Positions 45,401 through 53,469 of a DNA stretch of 64,000 bases are shown piece by piece (the first letter of the stretch is position 1; each line of letters opens with the position of its first letter). Location: NCBI RefSeq assembly GCF_002374855.1, contig NZ_NWVC01000001.1, positions 744,001-808,000 on the forward strand. Direction: 5' to 3'. The DNA is from Sphingomonas adhaesiva (lineage in GTDB: Bacteria > Pseudomonadota > Alphaproteobacteria > Sphingomonadales > Sphingomonadaceae). The position numbers were made by a program, and so were the translations under genes. The notes beneath the pieces were generated by a model that was given only the letters and a program-made list of their open reading frames with translations, did not search any database and was not told the origin of the DNA.

Positions 45401-45571
45401 GGACTGGCTGGGCGCGGCGGTCGCGTCCTGCGGCGTGGCGTTGACGTCGGGCGTGTTGCCGACCGGCGTCTGCGCCAGCGCGGCACCCGGCAGCGCGACC
45501 AGACCCATCGCCACCGTCGAGGCAGCACCCATCAGCATCGCGCGAACCAACGGCTTCGAACCGTAACGCAT
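42473..45571 (-). CDS. Large TonB-dependent receptor of the carbohydrate-uptake (CUT) type
   Basis: The protein has 1032 residues with a signal peptide ending GAALAQ. The plug starts EIVVTGIRASQARAIEVKRNADSVVEAISAQDIGKLPDVTISDSLQRIPGVQIRR, the wording typical of the large sphingomonad/Caulobacter/Xanthomonas sugar receptors (IRASQ ... KRNAD ... IGKLPD). The barrel ends ERRFIAGVRAKF. The substrate is probably an oligosaccharide, given the halogenase, sugar porter and GH3 genes downstream. It starts 201 bp from the Lrp gene end. The upstream region has a good sigma-70-like promoter and several perfect palindromes. Confidence 0.9.
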   Translation of the reverse strand: MRYGSKPLVRAMLMGAASTVAMGLVALPGAALAQTPVGNTPDVNATPQDATAAPSQSAEAESEIVVTGIRASQARAIEVKRNADSVVEAISAQDIGKLPDVTISDSLQRIPGVQIRREAGEGGAVNIRGLPQVTTLLNGEQFLGANSVTSVQPNFTDIPSQLFSGATVFKSPTASLQQAGLSGTVDLLTRRPFDLKRGLTLSAAAEGQYGDKTKDWNPSANGLIAYHGERIGFLASAAYSDLTLANSFRGLQDYGVALNNEGGSATNPGAFAVGNNGVSRGTPVRNGAGTIIGYDVNGDGDANDSFITPQSHTAWNRITSRQRFGANASLQIELNDALRLTADGFYTRQTQYDRTAGFQFQNVDWLSSPFLPTKSRDTGAIDSNGYHINTVQQYTYSLPSFDSYSETFRTKSESQNYNLQLDWKPSDTFKATVRGIYGKAKRNRDQAYTQFSLTNGRQWAYNGVGNYPASVGGDRTFNPTGYQIYSQTATIDYSSGAPAFGFSPGFLTQAADVSRYGLKTISSEGNQYQNGDIWALRGDAEWQANDQVRLNFGGRYSERSVDQFTFDRVSPFYAGNRDNAANPAAGCLVKWKAFDVNLNDGKCAVLDAQGNAYTAGLTRQGNDQIFAGLMKQYGLPAAGAPTLWALDPKAMDDSEAWQNKFYPGSQNLVNPADSFTVNVRQISGYGQVSGEGELLGMAFRANGGLQVVNTRLNVRQNIVGAPQPYGVSGVDAGDVVTKRQFTDFLPSINIAFDVTDKLRARAAFSKTMTVLDFLQWGGGLNVNYAINTQVNPARFEARTADSRGNPNLNPWRSTNAEASLEYYTGRSSLVAIGAFYLAVDSFITNSTELRNDIPDNDGVIRRPVVTNTLAQGEGGTLKGIEASARQSLRDYGVNGFFGGFGIDANYTLSLGDAGGVDLAGNKMPFQDNSKHQVNTALWYEQYGFQARVAYNYRSKRLVSSNYGGIAGLAQYQQPTNYLDASISFDVTPNVTIYGQASNLTAETERYYLTWPDQVFNENIYERRFIAGVRAKF

Positions 45572-45627
45572 GTCATCCTCCCCTGTTTCTCAACCTGCGG
45601 GACGCCCTATCGCCCTCGCCGTTCTGC

Positions 45628-45646
45628 AATCAATTTGATTTAATCA
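45628..45646. promoter_or_regulatory. Nested inverted repeat over the TBDR promoter -10 region
   Basis: AATCA-ATT-TGATT-T-AATCA: the central TGATT pairs with either flanking AATCA. It overlaps the proposed -10 box, so a bound protein would block transcription of the TBDR gene. It lies 57 bases before the start codon. Confidence 0.5.
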
Positions 45647-45668
45647 TTCGAACGGCGGATTCTGTCAA
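45640..45668 (-). promoter_or_regulatory. Candidate sigma-70-like promoter of the TBDR gene
   Basis: On the minus strand: a perfect TTGACA (45668-45663), 17-bp spacer, then GATTAA (45645-45640). The -35 box is ideal and the -10 box is moderate. It would give an mRNA leader of about 60 bases before the ATG at 45571. Confidence 0.55.
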
Positions 45669-45670
45669 GC

Positions 45671-45686
45671 GTGACGAATTCGTCAC
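45671..45686. promoter_or_regulatory. Perfect 16-bp palindrome GTGACGAATTCGTCAC
   Basis: It sits two bases upstream of the TTGACA box, where an activator or roadblock repressor would bind. The arms resemble a CRP half-site (GTGA/TCAC) but the spacing is two bases too wide for the Crp consensus. Confidence 0.55.
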
Positions 45687-45703
45687 ACATTTCCAGGCCA
45701 CCG

Positions 45704-45723
45704 CCGTGGGAACGTTCCCACGG
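45704..45723. promoter_or_regulatory. Perfect 20-bp palindrome with GGGAACGTTCCC core
   Basis: CCGTGGGAACGTTCCCACGG is fully self-complementary around a central CG, the form of LacI/GalR-family operators. It lies between the Lrp gene end and the TBDR promoter. No LacI gene is adjacent; the only LacI in the window faces a different operator (GCAAACG type), so the cognate regulator is probably elsewhere. Confidence 0.6.
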
Positions 45724-45772
45724 GGACGCATACAGCATTGAGAGCAATGGGGAAAGTCGGCCGGCGAGGTGA

Positions 45773-46237
45773 CTAAAGCGGCAGCGCGGTGGTGGATTTG
45801 ATCTCCTGCATCGCGAACGAGGAGCTGACGTCGTGCAGCGGCGCGACCTTCGTCAGCTTGCGATAAATACGGTCGTAATCGGCAATGTCGCGCGCGACGA
45901 TTTTCAGCAGATAGTCGACGTCGCCGCTCATGCGATAGAATTCCACCACCTCCGGGATGCGCGACACCCCCTCCGCGAAGCTGTGCAGCCACTGGTCGTC
46001 ATGCTGCGCGGTGCGTACCGCCACCATCACGGTAACGCCCAGCCCCAGCCGGTCGCGATCGAGCAGCGCGACTCGCCGCACGATCAGCCCGTCGCGCTCC
46101 ATGCGCTTGATCCGTTTCCAGCACGGCGTCTGCGACAGGCCGACGCGCTCGGCGATCTCCGCGATCGGCACCGTCGCGTCCTCCTGAAGAATTGCCAGAA
46201 TACGCCGATCGGCGGCGTCGATAACGTCATTCCCCAT
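45773..46237 (-). CDS. Lrp/AsnC-family regulator
   Basis: The protein has 154 residues. An N-terminal winged helix-turn-helix (DAADRRILAILQEDATVPIAEIAERVGLSQTPCWKRIKRME) is followed by an AsnC/RAM effector domain (VMVAVRTAQHDDQWLHSFAEGVSRIPEVVEFYRMSGDVDYLLKIVARD). Proteins of this form answer to amino acids; the ligand is unknown. It is upstream of and in line with the TBDR gene, 201 bp away. Its stop is close to the palindromes, so a role in controlling that TBDR is possible but unproven. GAGG lies seven bases before the ATG. Confidence 0.88.
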   Translation of the reverse strand: MGNDVIDAADRRILAILQEDATVPIAEIAERVGLSQTPCWKRIKRMERDGLIVRRVALLDRDRLGLGVTVMVAVRTAQHDDQWLHSFAEGVSRIPEVVEFYRMSGDVDYLLKIVARDIADYDRIYRKLTKVAPLHDVSSSFAMQEIKSTTALPL

Positions 46238-46357
46238 GCAGCAGCCTCGCAAGAACCATATTCTCCCCCTATCGCCCTGCGCAGCAATAATTGGAAGATG
46301 GTTCGCGCGAGGGCGCCCTATTATCCCGGGCATCGCCACCGCCACACGGAGCCTGCC

Positions 46358-46573
46358 ATGTTCGCCCGCCTGTTCACCGACCACCCGCACAGCGTCGAGG
46401 AAAGCTATGGCGAGCATCTGGTGGTCGCCGGCGGGTTCGGGATGACGATGATCCTGGGCGGGCTGGCGTGCCTGGTCCACGCGCTGATCCCCGGCCTGTT
46501 CGTTTCCACCGGCAGCCGCGCGATCACGCAGCTTCACGCGCGCATGGTGACGCATCGCCGCCGCGACCGCTGA
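46358..46573 (+). CDS. Small membrane protein, DUF6356-like
   Basis: The protein has 71 residues and begins MFARLFTDHPHSVEESYGEH, followed by one or two hydrophobic segments (GFGMTMILGGLACLVHALIPGLFV) and a basic tail RMVTHRRRDR. I recall this layout from the DUF6356 family of sphingomonad inner-membrane proteins of unknown function. The ATG has a GGAG ribosome site. It is divergent from the Lrp gene. Confidence 0.7.
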   Translation: MFARLFTDHPHSVEESYGEHLVVAGGFGMTMILGGLACLVHALIPGLFVSTGSRAITQLHARMVTHRRRDR

Positions 46574-46586
46574 CACGCCAAAAGGC

Positions 46587-46609
46587 CCGATCGGCTGGAC
46601 GCCGACCGG
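46587..46609. terminator. Hairpin downstream of the DUF6356 gene
   Basis: CCGATCGGC, loop TGGAC, GCCGACCGG: a 9-bp stem with one mismatch. On the minus strand it is followed after three bases by TTTT, so it can end transcripts of the glycine-zipper gene as well as the plus-strand gene. Confidence 0.5.
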
Positions 46610-46681
46610 ACCCCGGAGAAAGCCATCTTTCCGCGTGTTTCCAAGCGTGAAGCGACTGGCCGCGTCCTTAGGCTGATGAAC

Positions 46682-46699
46682 GGCGGCGCGTCAGCCGCC
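46682..46699. terminator. Second hairpin in the same convergent gap
   Basis: GGCGGC (46682-46687), loop GCGTCA, GCCGCC (46694-46699), 30 bases past the glycine-zipper stop. An overlapping alternative stem is GGCTGA/TCAGCC. No U-tract. Confidence 0.35.
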
Positions 46700-46729
46700 A
46701 TTCCTTACAACCCGGAGACCCGGCGGATA

Positions 46730-47146
46730 TTACCGCTGGCAGAAGCGCGGATTGTCGGCGCGTTCCACCGCATTGCCGGCCAGCGCACCAGCGCCCGCCC
46801 CCAGCACGGTGCCCAGCGTCCGGTCGCCGCGCGTGTCGATCACGCGGCCAAGCAGGCCACCGGCGATCGCGCCGACGATCGTCCCCGTCGTCCCGCTCTG
46901 GCAGGCGCGGTTGTAGCGATAGCGGTTCCGGTAATCGCCGCGCGTCTCGTAATAGCGCGGGCCACGATTCCACCCGTCGCGGGCGGCACGGTCATAGGCG
47001 CGGTCGTGCTGGGCATAGCCGTCGTCGTAGTAATCGCGGCCATAGCCGTATCCATCGCCGTAACGCTGCGCCTGCGCCGCGGCCGGTACCATCGCCGCCG
47101 TGCCCATCGCCAGCGCCGTCATCCCGAGGGTCAGCTTCTTCAACAT
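46730..47146 (-). CDS. Glycine-zipper 2TM-domain protein, exported
   Basis: The protein has 138 residues with a signal peptide ending AAAQAQ. The middle is rich in Tyr, Asp and Arg (RYGDGYGYGRDYYDDGYAQHD). The C-terminal third is the glycine zipper (GTIVGAIAGGLLGRVIDTRGDRTLGTVLGAGAGALAGNAVER), made of two small hydrophobic helices. A Cys pair (RACQSG and RFCQR) may form a disulfide. Proteins of this type associate with the outer membrane or envelope and often respond to stress; the exact role is unknown. GGGAGCG precedes the ATG. Confidence 0.8.
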   Translation of the reverse strand: MLKKLTLGMTALAMGTAAMVPAAAQAQRYGDGYGYGRDYYDDGYAQHDRAYDRAARDGWNRGPRYYETRGDYRNRYRYNRACQSGTTGTIVGAIAGGLLGRVIDTRGDRTLGTVLGAGAGALAGNAVERADNPRFCQR

Positions 47147-47251
47147 CGCGAACGCTCCCTACTCAATCCGTCCACCGGCACGTCGCCAGTGTGGAGGACG
47201 ATATGATCGAGTCGCGGTGATCCGATGCTGAATGGTGCCGTTATCCGCCGT

Positions 47252-48508
47252 TCAGCCGGCCGGCAGCGTGTCGGCCGCCTCGCCGATCGCTGCATACAGC
47301 CGGTCCAGATCATCCTCCCCGATGCAATAGGGCGGCATGACATAGACGGTGTTGCCCAGCGGCCGCAGCAGCAGGTCGCGCTCTCGGAAGAACGCCAGCA
47401 ACGCCGGCCCCAGCGCCGACAGATATCCCTCGCCCGCGCCGATCTCCACCGCCGCGATCGTCCCGCATTGCCGCGCGCCGGTGATCCGCGGGTGATCGGC
47501 CAGCGCCGCGACCCGCGTCGCCTGCCGCGCCGCCAGCGTCGCGATCCGCTCGCGCACCGGCTCCTCGCGCCAGATCGCGAGGTTCGCGGCGGCGGCGGCA
47601 CAGGCGATCGGGTTGGCGGTATAGCTGCTGGAATGGAAGAACATCCGCGCCCGGTCGGTCGACCAGTGCGCGTCGAAGATCGCCTCGGTCGCCATCGTCA
47701 CCGCCAGCGGCACCGCGCCGCCGGTCAGCCCCTTCGACAGGCACAGGATATCGGGCACCACATCGGCCTGCTCGCACGCCAGCAATGTGCCGGTGCGTCC
47801 CCATCCGGTCATCACCTCGTCCGAGATGAACAGCACGCCGTGCGCGGCGCAGACGTCGCGCATCTGGCGTAGCACCACGTGCGGATAGAACAGCATGCCC
47901 CCCGCCCCCAGCACCAGCGGCTCTACGATGAACGCCGCCGCCCCGGCGCGGCATGCCGCCTCCAGCGCGTCGATCGTCGCTTGTTCGCGCCCCGGATGCG
48001 GGAAGGGGATGGTGCCGACGTCGAACAGCAGCGGGGCATAGGGGCGGTTGAACACCCCCCGCTCCCCCACCGACATCGCGCCGATCGTGTCACCGTGGTA
48101 ACTGTGCTCCAGCACCAGGATGCGGTGCCGCGCCTCGTCCCGCGCCGCCCAGAATCCCAGCGCCATCTTCAGCGCGACCTCGACGCTGGTCGATCCCGAA
48201 TCGGAAAAGAAGACCCGCGTCAGCGCATCGGGCATGATCGCGCGTAGCCCGCGCGCGACCGTCTCGGCCGGCTCGTGCGTCCATCCGGCGAAGATGATCT
48301 GGTCCAGCCGCTCGGCCTGATCGCGGATCGCGGCGACGATGCGCGGATGCGCGTGCCCGTGCGTCGTCACCCACCAGGACGAAATCGCGTCGATCACCCG
48401 CCGCCCGTCGGCGGTGAACAGCGCCGCGCCCTCGGCATGCGTCACCATCGGGATCGGCTCGCGCAGGCCGTGCTGCGTGAACGGGTGCCAGACGGGCGAG
48501 GCGCTCAC
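47252..48508 (-). CDS. bioA: Adenosylmethionine-8-amino-7-oxononanoate aminotransferase
   Basis: The protein has 418 residues and is a class III PLP aminotransferase. It makes 7,8-diaminopelargonate in biotin synthesis, using S-adenosylmethionine as amino donor. Signatures: VWHPFTQ at the start, [44 protein letters not shown], the PLP-binding [14 protein letters not shown] and the lysine motif CLSKGLTGG. The GTG overlaps the bioD stop as GTGA. It is the last gene of a bioF-bioD-bioA unit. Confidence 0.95.
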   Translation of the reverse strand: MSASPVWHPFTQHGLREPIPMVTHAEGAALFTADGRRVIDAISSWWVTTHGHAHPRIVAAIRDQAERLDQIIFAGWTHEPAETVARGLRAIMPDALTRVFFSDSGSTSVEVALKMALGFWAARDEARHRILVLEHSYHGDTIGAMSVGERGVFNRPYAPLLFDVGTIPFPHPGREQATIDALEAACRAGAAAFIVEPLVLGAGGMLFYPHVVLRQMRDVCAAHGVLFISDEVMTGWGRTGTLLACEQADVVPDILCLSKGLTGGAVPLAVTMATEAIFDAHWSTDRARMFFHSSSYTANPIACAAAAANLAIWREEPVRERIATLAARQATRVAALADHPRITGARQCGTIAAVEIGAGEGYLSALGPALLAFFRERDLLLRPLGNTVYVMPPYCIGEDDLDRLYAAIGEAADTLPAG

Positions 48509-49119
48509 CGGAAATCCCCGACGTCGAAATGGTCCGCAAACGCCGCCGCCAGCGCGTCCGGCGTCAGCTGCGGCAGAAGCGGCAGCCGCCCCAGCCGCTT
48601 CACCCCGCCGATCGCCGCGATCGTCGCCTCGCTGTCCTCCACCGCATCGCCGACGAACGCGACGCCCAGCAGCGGCACGCCGCGCGCGCGCAGCGCCTCG
48701 ATCGACAACAGGCTGTGGTTGATCGTGCCCAGCGCGGTGCGCGACACCAGCACCACCGGCGCGCCCCAGCGCGCGAACAGGTCGGCATACAGCAGCGCGC
48801 GTGTCACCGGCACCAGCGCGCCGCCCGCCCCCTCCACCACCAGCGGCCCGTCGACCGCGGGCGGCACCAGCCGATCGGGGTCGATCGTCACGCCGTCGAT
48901 CTCCGCGGCGCGATGCGGGGAACAGGGGGTGGCCAGCCGGTACGCCTCCGGCAGCACGCGCGCGGCGGGCACGCCCAGCGCGGTGGCCGTGGCGGCATCG
49001 CTGCCATCCTCCAGCCCGGCCTGCACCGGCTTCCAGTAATGCGCGCCCAGCGCAACGGTCAGCGCGGCGGCGAACACCGTCTTGCCGATCCCCGTGTCGG
49101 TGCCGGTCACCACGATCAT
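48505..49119 (-). CDS. bioD: Dethiobiotin synthetase
   Basis: The protein has 204 residues. The P-loop is [17 protein letters not shown] at the N-terminus, and [19 protein letters not shown] is the conserved substrate-site stretch. It closes the ureido ring of dethiobiotin from diaminopelargonate, CO2 and ATP. It overlaps bioF upstream by ATGA and bioA downstream by GTGA, so all three proteins should be made together. bioB and bioC are not in the window. Confidence 0.94.
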   Translation of the reverse strand: MIVVTGTDTGIGKTVFAAALTVALGAHYWKPVQAGLEDGSDAATATALGVPAARVLPEAYRLATPCSPHRAAEIDGVTIDPDRLVPPAVDGPLVVEGAGGALVPVTRALLYADLFARWGAPVVLVSRTALGTINHSLLSIEALRARGVPLLGVAFVGDAVEDSEATIAAIGGVKRLGRLPLLPQLTPDALAAAFADHFDVGDFR

Positions 49120-50237
49120 CGCAATACCTCTTCCAGAACCCCTGCCAGCGCATCGACCGCATCGGCATCGACATGCAGCGTCAGCGCGATGCGCAGCCGC
49201 GACGTACCGCTGGGCACCGTCGGCGGGCGGATGCCGCGCACGTCGAACCCGGCCGCCTGCACCGCCGCGGCGACCCGCATCGTTTCGGCATCGTCGCCGA
49301 TCAACAGCGGCACGATCTGCGATCCGCTCGCCGCCGCGCCCAGCGGCACCAGCCGCGCATGGGCATGGTCGATCAGCGCGTGCAGCCGCGTGCGCCGCTC
49401 CGGCTCGTCGGCGATCGCCGCCAGCGCCTCTTGCGCGGCGACCGCCATCAGCGGCGACGGCGCGGTGGAAAAGATGAACGGCCGCGCGCGCGTGACCAGC
49501 ATGTCGCGCACCACCCAGGCGCCGCACACCACCGCGCCTTCGCACCCCAGCGCCTTGCCGAAGGTCTTGAGCGTGATGACATTCTCGCGTCCGTCCAGCG
49601 CCGCCGCCAGCCCGCGACCGTCGTCGCCCCAAACGCCGGTGGCATGGGCCTCGTCGATCAGCAGCATCGCGTCATGCCGCGCCGCCACCTCGGCCAGTGC
49701 GGCCAGCGGCGCGCGGTCGCCGTCCATGCTGTACAGGCTCTCGACCGCGATCCACGCCGTGCCCGTGCCGCCGGCGCCGCGCCATGCGGCGATGGCATCG
49801 TCGAACGCTTGCGCATCGTTATGCGCCGCCGCGACCGACGCGGCCCGGCTCAGCCGCATCCCGTCATGCGCGCTGGCATGGACCAGCGCGTCATGGACGA
49901 TCAGGTCGCCGCGCTGCGGCAATGTCGCCAGCAGCGCATGGTTGGCGGCATAGCCGCTGGAGAAGAACAGCGCCGCCTCCACCGCGAAGAAGCGCGCGGC
50001 GGCTTCCTCCAGCGCCTCATGCTCCGGGTCGTTGCCGCGCAGCAGCCGCGATCCCCCCGAACCGACGCTGACGCCGCGATCCAGCGCGGCGTGCAGCGCG
50101 GCGGCGATCCGCGGCGCGCCCGCCAGCGCCAGATAGTCGTTCGACGAAAAGTCGGTGCCCTGCCGCGGCGCCAGCCGCCGCAACCGTCCGCGCGCGGCCA
50201 GTTCCGCCAGATCGCGCTGTTGTGCCCCCAGGATCAT
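49116..50237 (-). CDS. bioF: 8-amino-7-oxononanoate synthase
   Basis: The protein has 373 residues and is a PLP enzyme of the alpha-oxoamine synthase family that joins pimeloyl-ACP (or -CoA) and alanine. Signatures: [61 protein letters not shown] and the PLP lysine in [14 protein letters not shown]. An ATG four codons earlier (50249) is possible. It is the first gene of the unit and is divergent from the S10 peptidase gene with 109 bp between starts. Confidence 0.95.
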   Translation of the reverse strand: MILGAQQRDLAELAARGRLRRLAPRQGTDFSSNDYLALAGAPRIAAALHAALDRGVSVGSGGSRLLRGNDPEHEALEEAAARFFAVEAALFFSSGYAANHALLATLPQRGDLIVHDALVHASAHDGMRLSRAASVAAAHNDAQAFDDAIAAWRGAGGTGTAWIAVESLYSMDGDRAPLAALAEVAARHDAMLLIDEAHATGVWGDDGRGLAAALDGRENVITLKTFGKALGCEGAVVCGAWVVRDMLVTRARPFIFSTAPSPLMAVAAQEALAAIADEPERRTRLHALIDHAHARLVPLGAAASGSQIVPLLIGDDAETMRVAAAVQAAGFDVRGIRPPTVPSGTSRLRIALTLHVDADAVDALAGVLEEVLR

Positions 50238-50346
50238 GGCCCGCCCCATAAGCGCGATTGCGCCTGTGGGGAAAGGGCGCCGCGCATTGCCTCCGCCCCG
50301 CGCTTCGTTAAGGTCACCGTTCCTTACCCTCTGTCCCGAGAGCAAC

Positions 50347-51843
50347 GTGCCGCGCCATCTCCCCGCCCTTCTCGCCACGCTCCTGCTGACCGCCACCCCC
50401 GCGATCGCGCAGGGCGATGCAAAGTCGCCCGCCGCGGCCGACAAGAAGACCGACGACTCCACCCTCCCGCCGCTCCCCGCCGACCGCTCGGTCGCGCAGA
50501 GCGTGCGGATCGGCGGGCGCACGATCGGCTATCGCGCCACCGTCGGCACGATCGCGGTGCGCGACGACAAGGGGAAGGAAATCGGGCAGGTCGTCTACAC
50601 CGCTTATACCGTCCCCGGCGGCGACGTGCGCCGCCCGGTCACCTTCGCGTTCAACGGCGGGCCGGGCGCGGCGTCGGTCTATCTCAACATGGGCGCGGTC
50701 GGGCCAAAGCGCGTGCAGTTCGGTGCGCAGGGCGATGCCCCGTCCGACGCGCCGATCGCCACCGACAATCCCAACAGCTGGCTCGATTTCACCGACCTGG
50801 TCTTCATCGACCCGATCGGCACCGGCTTCAGCCGCAGCCTGGTGGATGCCGATGCGACGAAGAAGGCGTTCTACGGCAACGACCAGGACGTGAAATACCT
50901 GTCCAAGGTGGTCTACGACTGGCTGGTGAAGGAAGGACGGCTGCGCTCGCCCAAATATCTGATGGGCGAAAGCTATGGCGGCTACCGCGTGCCGCGCATC
51001 GCCTATGAACTGCAATCGCAGATCGGCGTCGGGGTGAACGGCATGGTGCTGGTCTCGCCCTATCTCGATCCGGCGTCGGGGGACGATGCCACCGCGCTGT
51101 CGCCGCTGCCGTGGATGGTCGCGCTGCCGTCGATGGCCGCCGCCAACCTCGAACGCCGCCACGCGCTGACGCCGGAGGCGATGGCGCAGGTGGAGGCCTA
51201 TACCCGCGGCGATTTCGCGCGCGACCTGCTGCGCGGCCGCTCCGATCCCGAAGCGACCGCACGGCTGGTCACGCAGGTGACGCAGCTGACCGGGCTGGAC
51301 CCCGCGTTGGTGCAGCGGATGGGCGGGCGCGTGGATACCCGCACCTTCCTGCGCGAGGTGCATCGCGCCGACGGGACGATCGGCAGCGTCTACGATTCGA
51401 ACGTCACCGCCTTCGATCCCTTCCCCTGGTCGTCGCAGCAGCGGTCGAACGATCCGATCCTCGACGCGCTGATCGCCCCCACCACCAGCGCGATGGTCGA
51501 TTTCGTCACGCGCGAGGTGGGGTGGAAGACCGACGCACGCTACAACGCCTTATCCTACGCCGTGAATGAGGCGTGGGACCGCGGCAAGCCCGACGACGCG
51601 CCCGTCACCGACCTGCGCAAGGCGATCGCGGTCGATCCCAAGATGCGCGTGATGATCGTGCACGGCTGGGACGATCTGTCCTGCCCCTATTTCGCCTCGC
51701 GGCTGATCGTCGATCAGATGCCGGGGTTCGGCGCTGCCGAACGGGTGCAACTGCGCGTCTATCCGGGCGGGCACATGTTCTACAGCCGCACCGACAGCGG
51801 CGCCGCCTTCCGCAACGACGCCCGCGCGATCTACGGCGGTTAG
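50347..51843 (+). CDS. Serine carboxypeptidase-like S10 peptidase, exported
   Basis: The protein has 498 residues with a signal peptide (LPALLATLLLTATPAIAQG) from a GTG start; GAGAG upstream is a weak ribosome site. The S10 catalytic triad is present: Ser209 in GESYGG, Asp442 in GWDDLSCP and His476 in GGHMFY. The oxyanion segment FNGGPGAASVYLNMGAVGP is also present. It should remove C-terminal residues from peptides in the periplasm. Bacterial S10 peptidases of this length are common in sphingomonads and Xanthomonas. It stands alone. Confidence 0.9.
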   Translation: MPRHLPALLATLLLTATPAIAQGDAKSPAAADKKTDDSTLPPLPADRSVAQSVRIGGRTIGYRATVGTIAVRDDKGKEIGQVVYTAYTVPGGDVRRPVTFAFNGGPGAASVYLNMGAVGPKRVQFGAQGDAPSDAPIATDNPNSWLDFTDLVFIDPIGTGFSRSLVDADATKKAFYGNDQDVKYLSKVVYDWLVKEGRLRSPKYLMGESYGGYRVPRIAYELQSQIGVGVNGMVLVSPYLDPASGDDATALSPLPWMVALPSMAAANLERRHALTPEAMAQVEAYTRGDFARDLLRGRSDPEATARLVTQVTQLTGLDPALVQRMGGRVDTRTFLREVHRADGTIGSVYDSNVTAFDPFPWSSQQRSNDPILDALIAPTTSAMVDFVTREVGWKTDARYNALSYAVNEAWDRGKPDDAPVTDLRKAIAVDPKMRVMIVHGWDDLSCPYFASRLIVDQMPGFGAAERVQLRVYPGGHMFYSRTDSGAAFRNDARAIYGG

Positions 51844-51910
51844 GGCAAGGACCCGCTCCACAGAAGAGCGACGTCACCCCGGACGTGTTCGAAACCTCTA
51901 CCGAACCTTC

Positions 51911-52006
51911 CGTCATGCCGGATTTATTCCGGCATCCACATCTCCGCAAACGCTTAGGCGGTTGCTTTCGCGGCACCATGGACCCCGGCCTTCGCCGGGG
52001 TGACGG
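51911..52006. repeat. Dispersed ~95-bp intergenic repeat, copy 2
   Basis: It contains the stem ATGCCGGA (51915-51922), loop TTTAT and TCCGGCAT (51928-51935). The second stem is CCCCGGC (51983-51989), loop CTTC and GCCGGGG (51994-52000), followed by TGACGG. It aligns along its length with 3309-3402. Here too it lies between convergent genes (S10 peptidase and Hsp70). Confidence 0.6.
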
Positions 52007-52057
52007 TTCGATGCGGCATGACGCAGGGGGCTCGCACGGCCCCCCGCCGGCACACCC

Positions 52058-53344
52058 CTACCCCGCCACCGTCCACGCCGCGACATCGTCCTCACGGCCG
52101 ATCATCGCCAGCCCGTGCGCGATCGAGGTCAGTTCCCCGCCGGTCGCGATCCGCTCCGCACCGAACCGTTCGTCGAACAAACGCCGCACGCGCGGGGTCA
52201 GCGACGTGCCGCCGGTCAGGAACACCCGGTCGATCGCGCCGGCCTCAAGCCCCGCCGCGGCCAGCGCGCGGTCGACCGCGGCGGCGATCTGCACCATGTC
52301 GGGGGCGATCCATTCCTCGAACGCGGCGCGCGTCACCGGCGCGGTGATCGACAGGTCGCCGCCCTCGAACCGGAACACCGCCTCCTCGCCCGCCGACAGC
52401 GCGCGCTTCAGCTCGCCGACCGCATGGTACAGGCGATAGCCTATCTCGCCCTCGATCACCGCGATCATCCGCCCGATCGCCTCCGGGTCGATCGCGGCGC
52501 GGCGCAGCTTCTCCAGTTCCGCCAACGTCCGCCGGTTGCGCATCAATGCCAGCCGCGACCAGTCGGCGAAATCGGCGAACCAGCCGCCGGGAATGTCCAG
52601 CACCTTGTCGAATGAACGATATTGCCCGCCCTTGCCCAGCAGCGGCAGCACCAGATGCTCGACGATCCGCTGGTCGAACCGGTCGCCCGCGATCCCGACA
52701 CCGGCATACGCGAGCGGCGCGCATCGCCGCGCCGCGCCCGGTTCGGCGATCCGCACCACCGAAAAGTCGCTGGTCCCGCCGCCGAAGTCGGCGACCAGCA
52801 CCGTCGCCGGGGCGTCGAGCCGCGCGGCATAGCTGAACGCCGCGCCCATCGGTTCGTAGACGTAGTGGATCTCGCGCCCCAGCCCGGCGAACATCGCGTC
52901 ATAGCGCTGCCGCGCCAGCGCCTCGTCGGGCCGCGCCCCGGCATAGGCGACCGGCCGGCCGACGATCACCCGGTCCGCGCCCGCCGCCAGCGCACCGTTC
53001 GCGCGCGCCGCCATCAATGTCAGGAACCGTTGCCCCAGCTCCTCGAACTTCAGCCGGCGTTCGAACACCGTCGCCTGATCGAAGCTGGCGCTGGCCGCGA
53101 CCGTCTTGAACGACTGGATGAACCGGCACCCCTCGGGATAATCGAGATATTCCGCGATCGCCCACGGCCCCGCCGCCGCCTCCACCCCGCCGCGATCGCC
53201 CTCCCAGAAACACAGCGCGGACCGGAACACCGCGTCCGACCGCTCCGGCCCGTCGAGCGCGAGCAGCGCCGCGCCGCCATCGGGCGTGGCGGTCGCGACG
53301 ACCGAATTGGTGGTGCCGAAATCGAAACCCAGAATGCGGCTCAT
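52058..53344 (-). CDS. Hsp70-family protein, YegD-like
   Basis: The protein has 428 residues and holds only the actin-like ATPase half of Hsp70. It shows the phosphate loop FDFGTTNSVVATA, the second loop VADFGGGTSDFSVV and the adenosine motif LTGGTSLTPRVRRLF. It lacks the peptide-binding domain and lid of DnaK, like E. coli YegD. A chaperone-like or ATP-dependent regulatory role is assumed; the client is unknown. It is divergent from the catalase gene with 125 bp between starts, where a TTGACA lies at 53374 without a good -10. Confidence 0.85.
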   Translation of the reverse strand: MSRILGFDFGTTNSVVATATPDGGAALLALDGPERSDAVFRSALCFWEGDRGGVEAAAGPWAIAEYLDYPEGCRFIQSFKTVAASASFDQATVFERRLKFEELGQRFLTLMAARANGALAAGADRVIVGRPVAYAGARPDEALARQRYDAMFAGLGREIHYVYEPMGAAFSYAARLDAPATVLVADFGGGTSDFSVVRIAEPGAARRCAPLAYAGVGIAGDRFDQRIVEHLVLPLLGKGGQYRSFDKVLDIPGGWFADFADWSRLALMRNRRTLAELEKLRRAAIDPEAIGRMIAVIEGEIGYRLYHAVGELKRALSAGEEAVFRFEGGDLSITAPVTRAAFEEWIAPDMVQIAAAVDRALAAAGLEAGAIDRVFLTGGTSLTPRVRRLFDERFGAERIATGGELTSIAHGLAMIGREDDVAAWTVAG

Positions 53345-53469
53345 GCCCGGGCCTTTAACGGTTCGCGGCAGGTTTGACATGCCTCAGCGCGAATATCCGC
53401 CCGCGACCGGGCCGTTAGACGGGTTGGTGCGTTGGGTGCCCATTCCCTCTCCGTACCAAAGGCTTCCCG

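Noticed and set aside
45671..45686. Crp site in the TBDR control region
   Set aside because: The GTGA and TCAC arms are eight bases apart, not the six of the Crp consensus; it is kept only as an unassigned palindrome.
47147..47251. Riboswitch or BirA operator near bioA
   Set aside because: This gap is downstream of bioA, and no BirA-like dyad was recognised in the 109-bp region upstream of bioF either.
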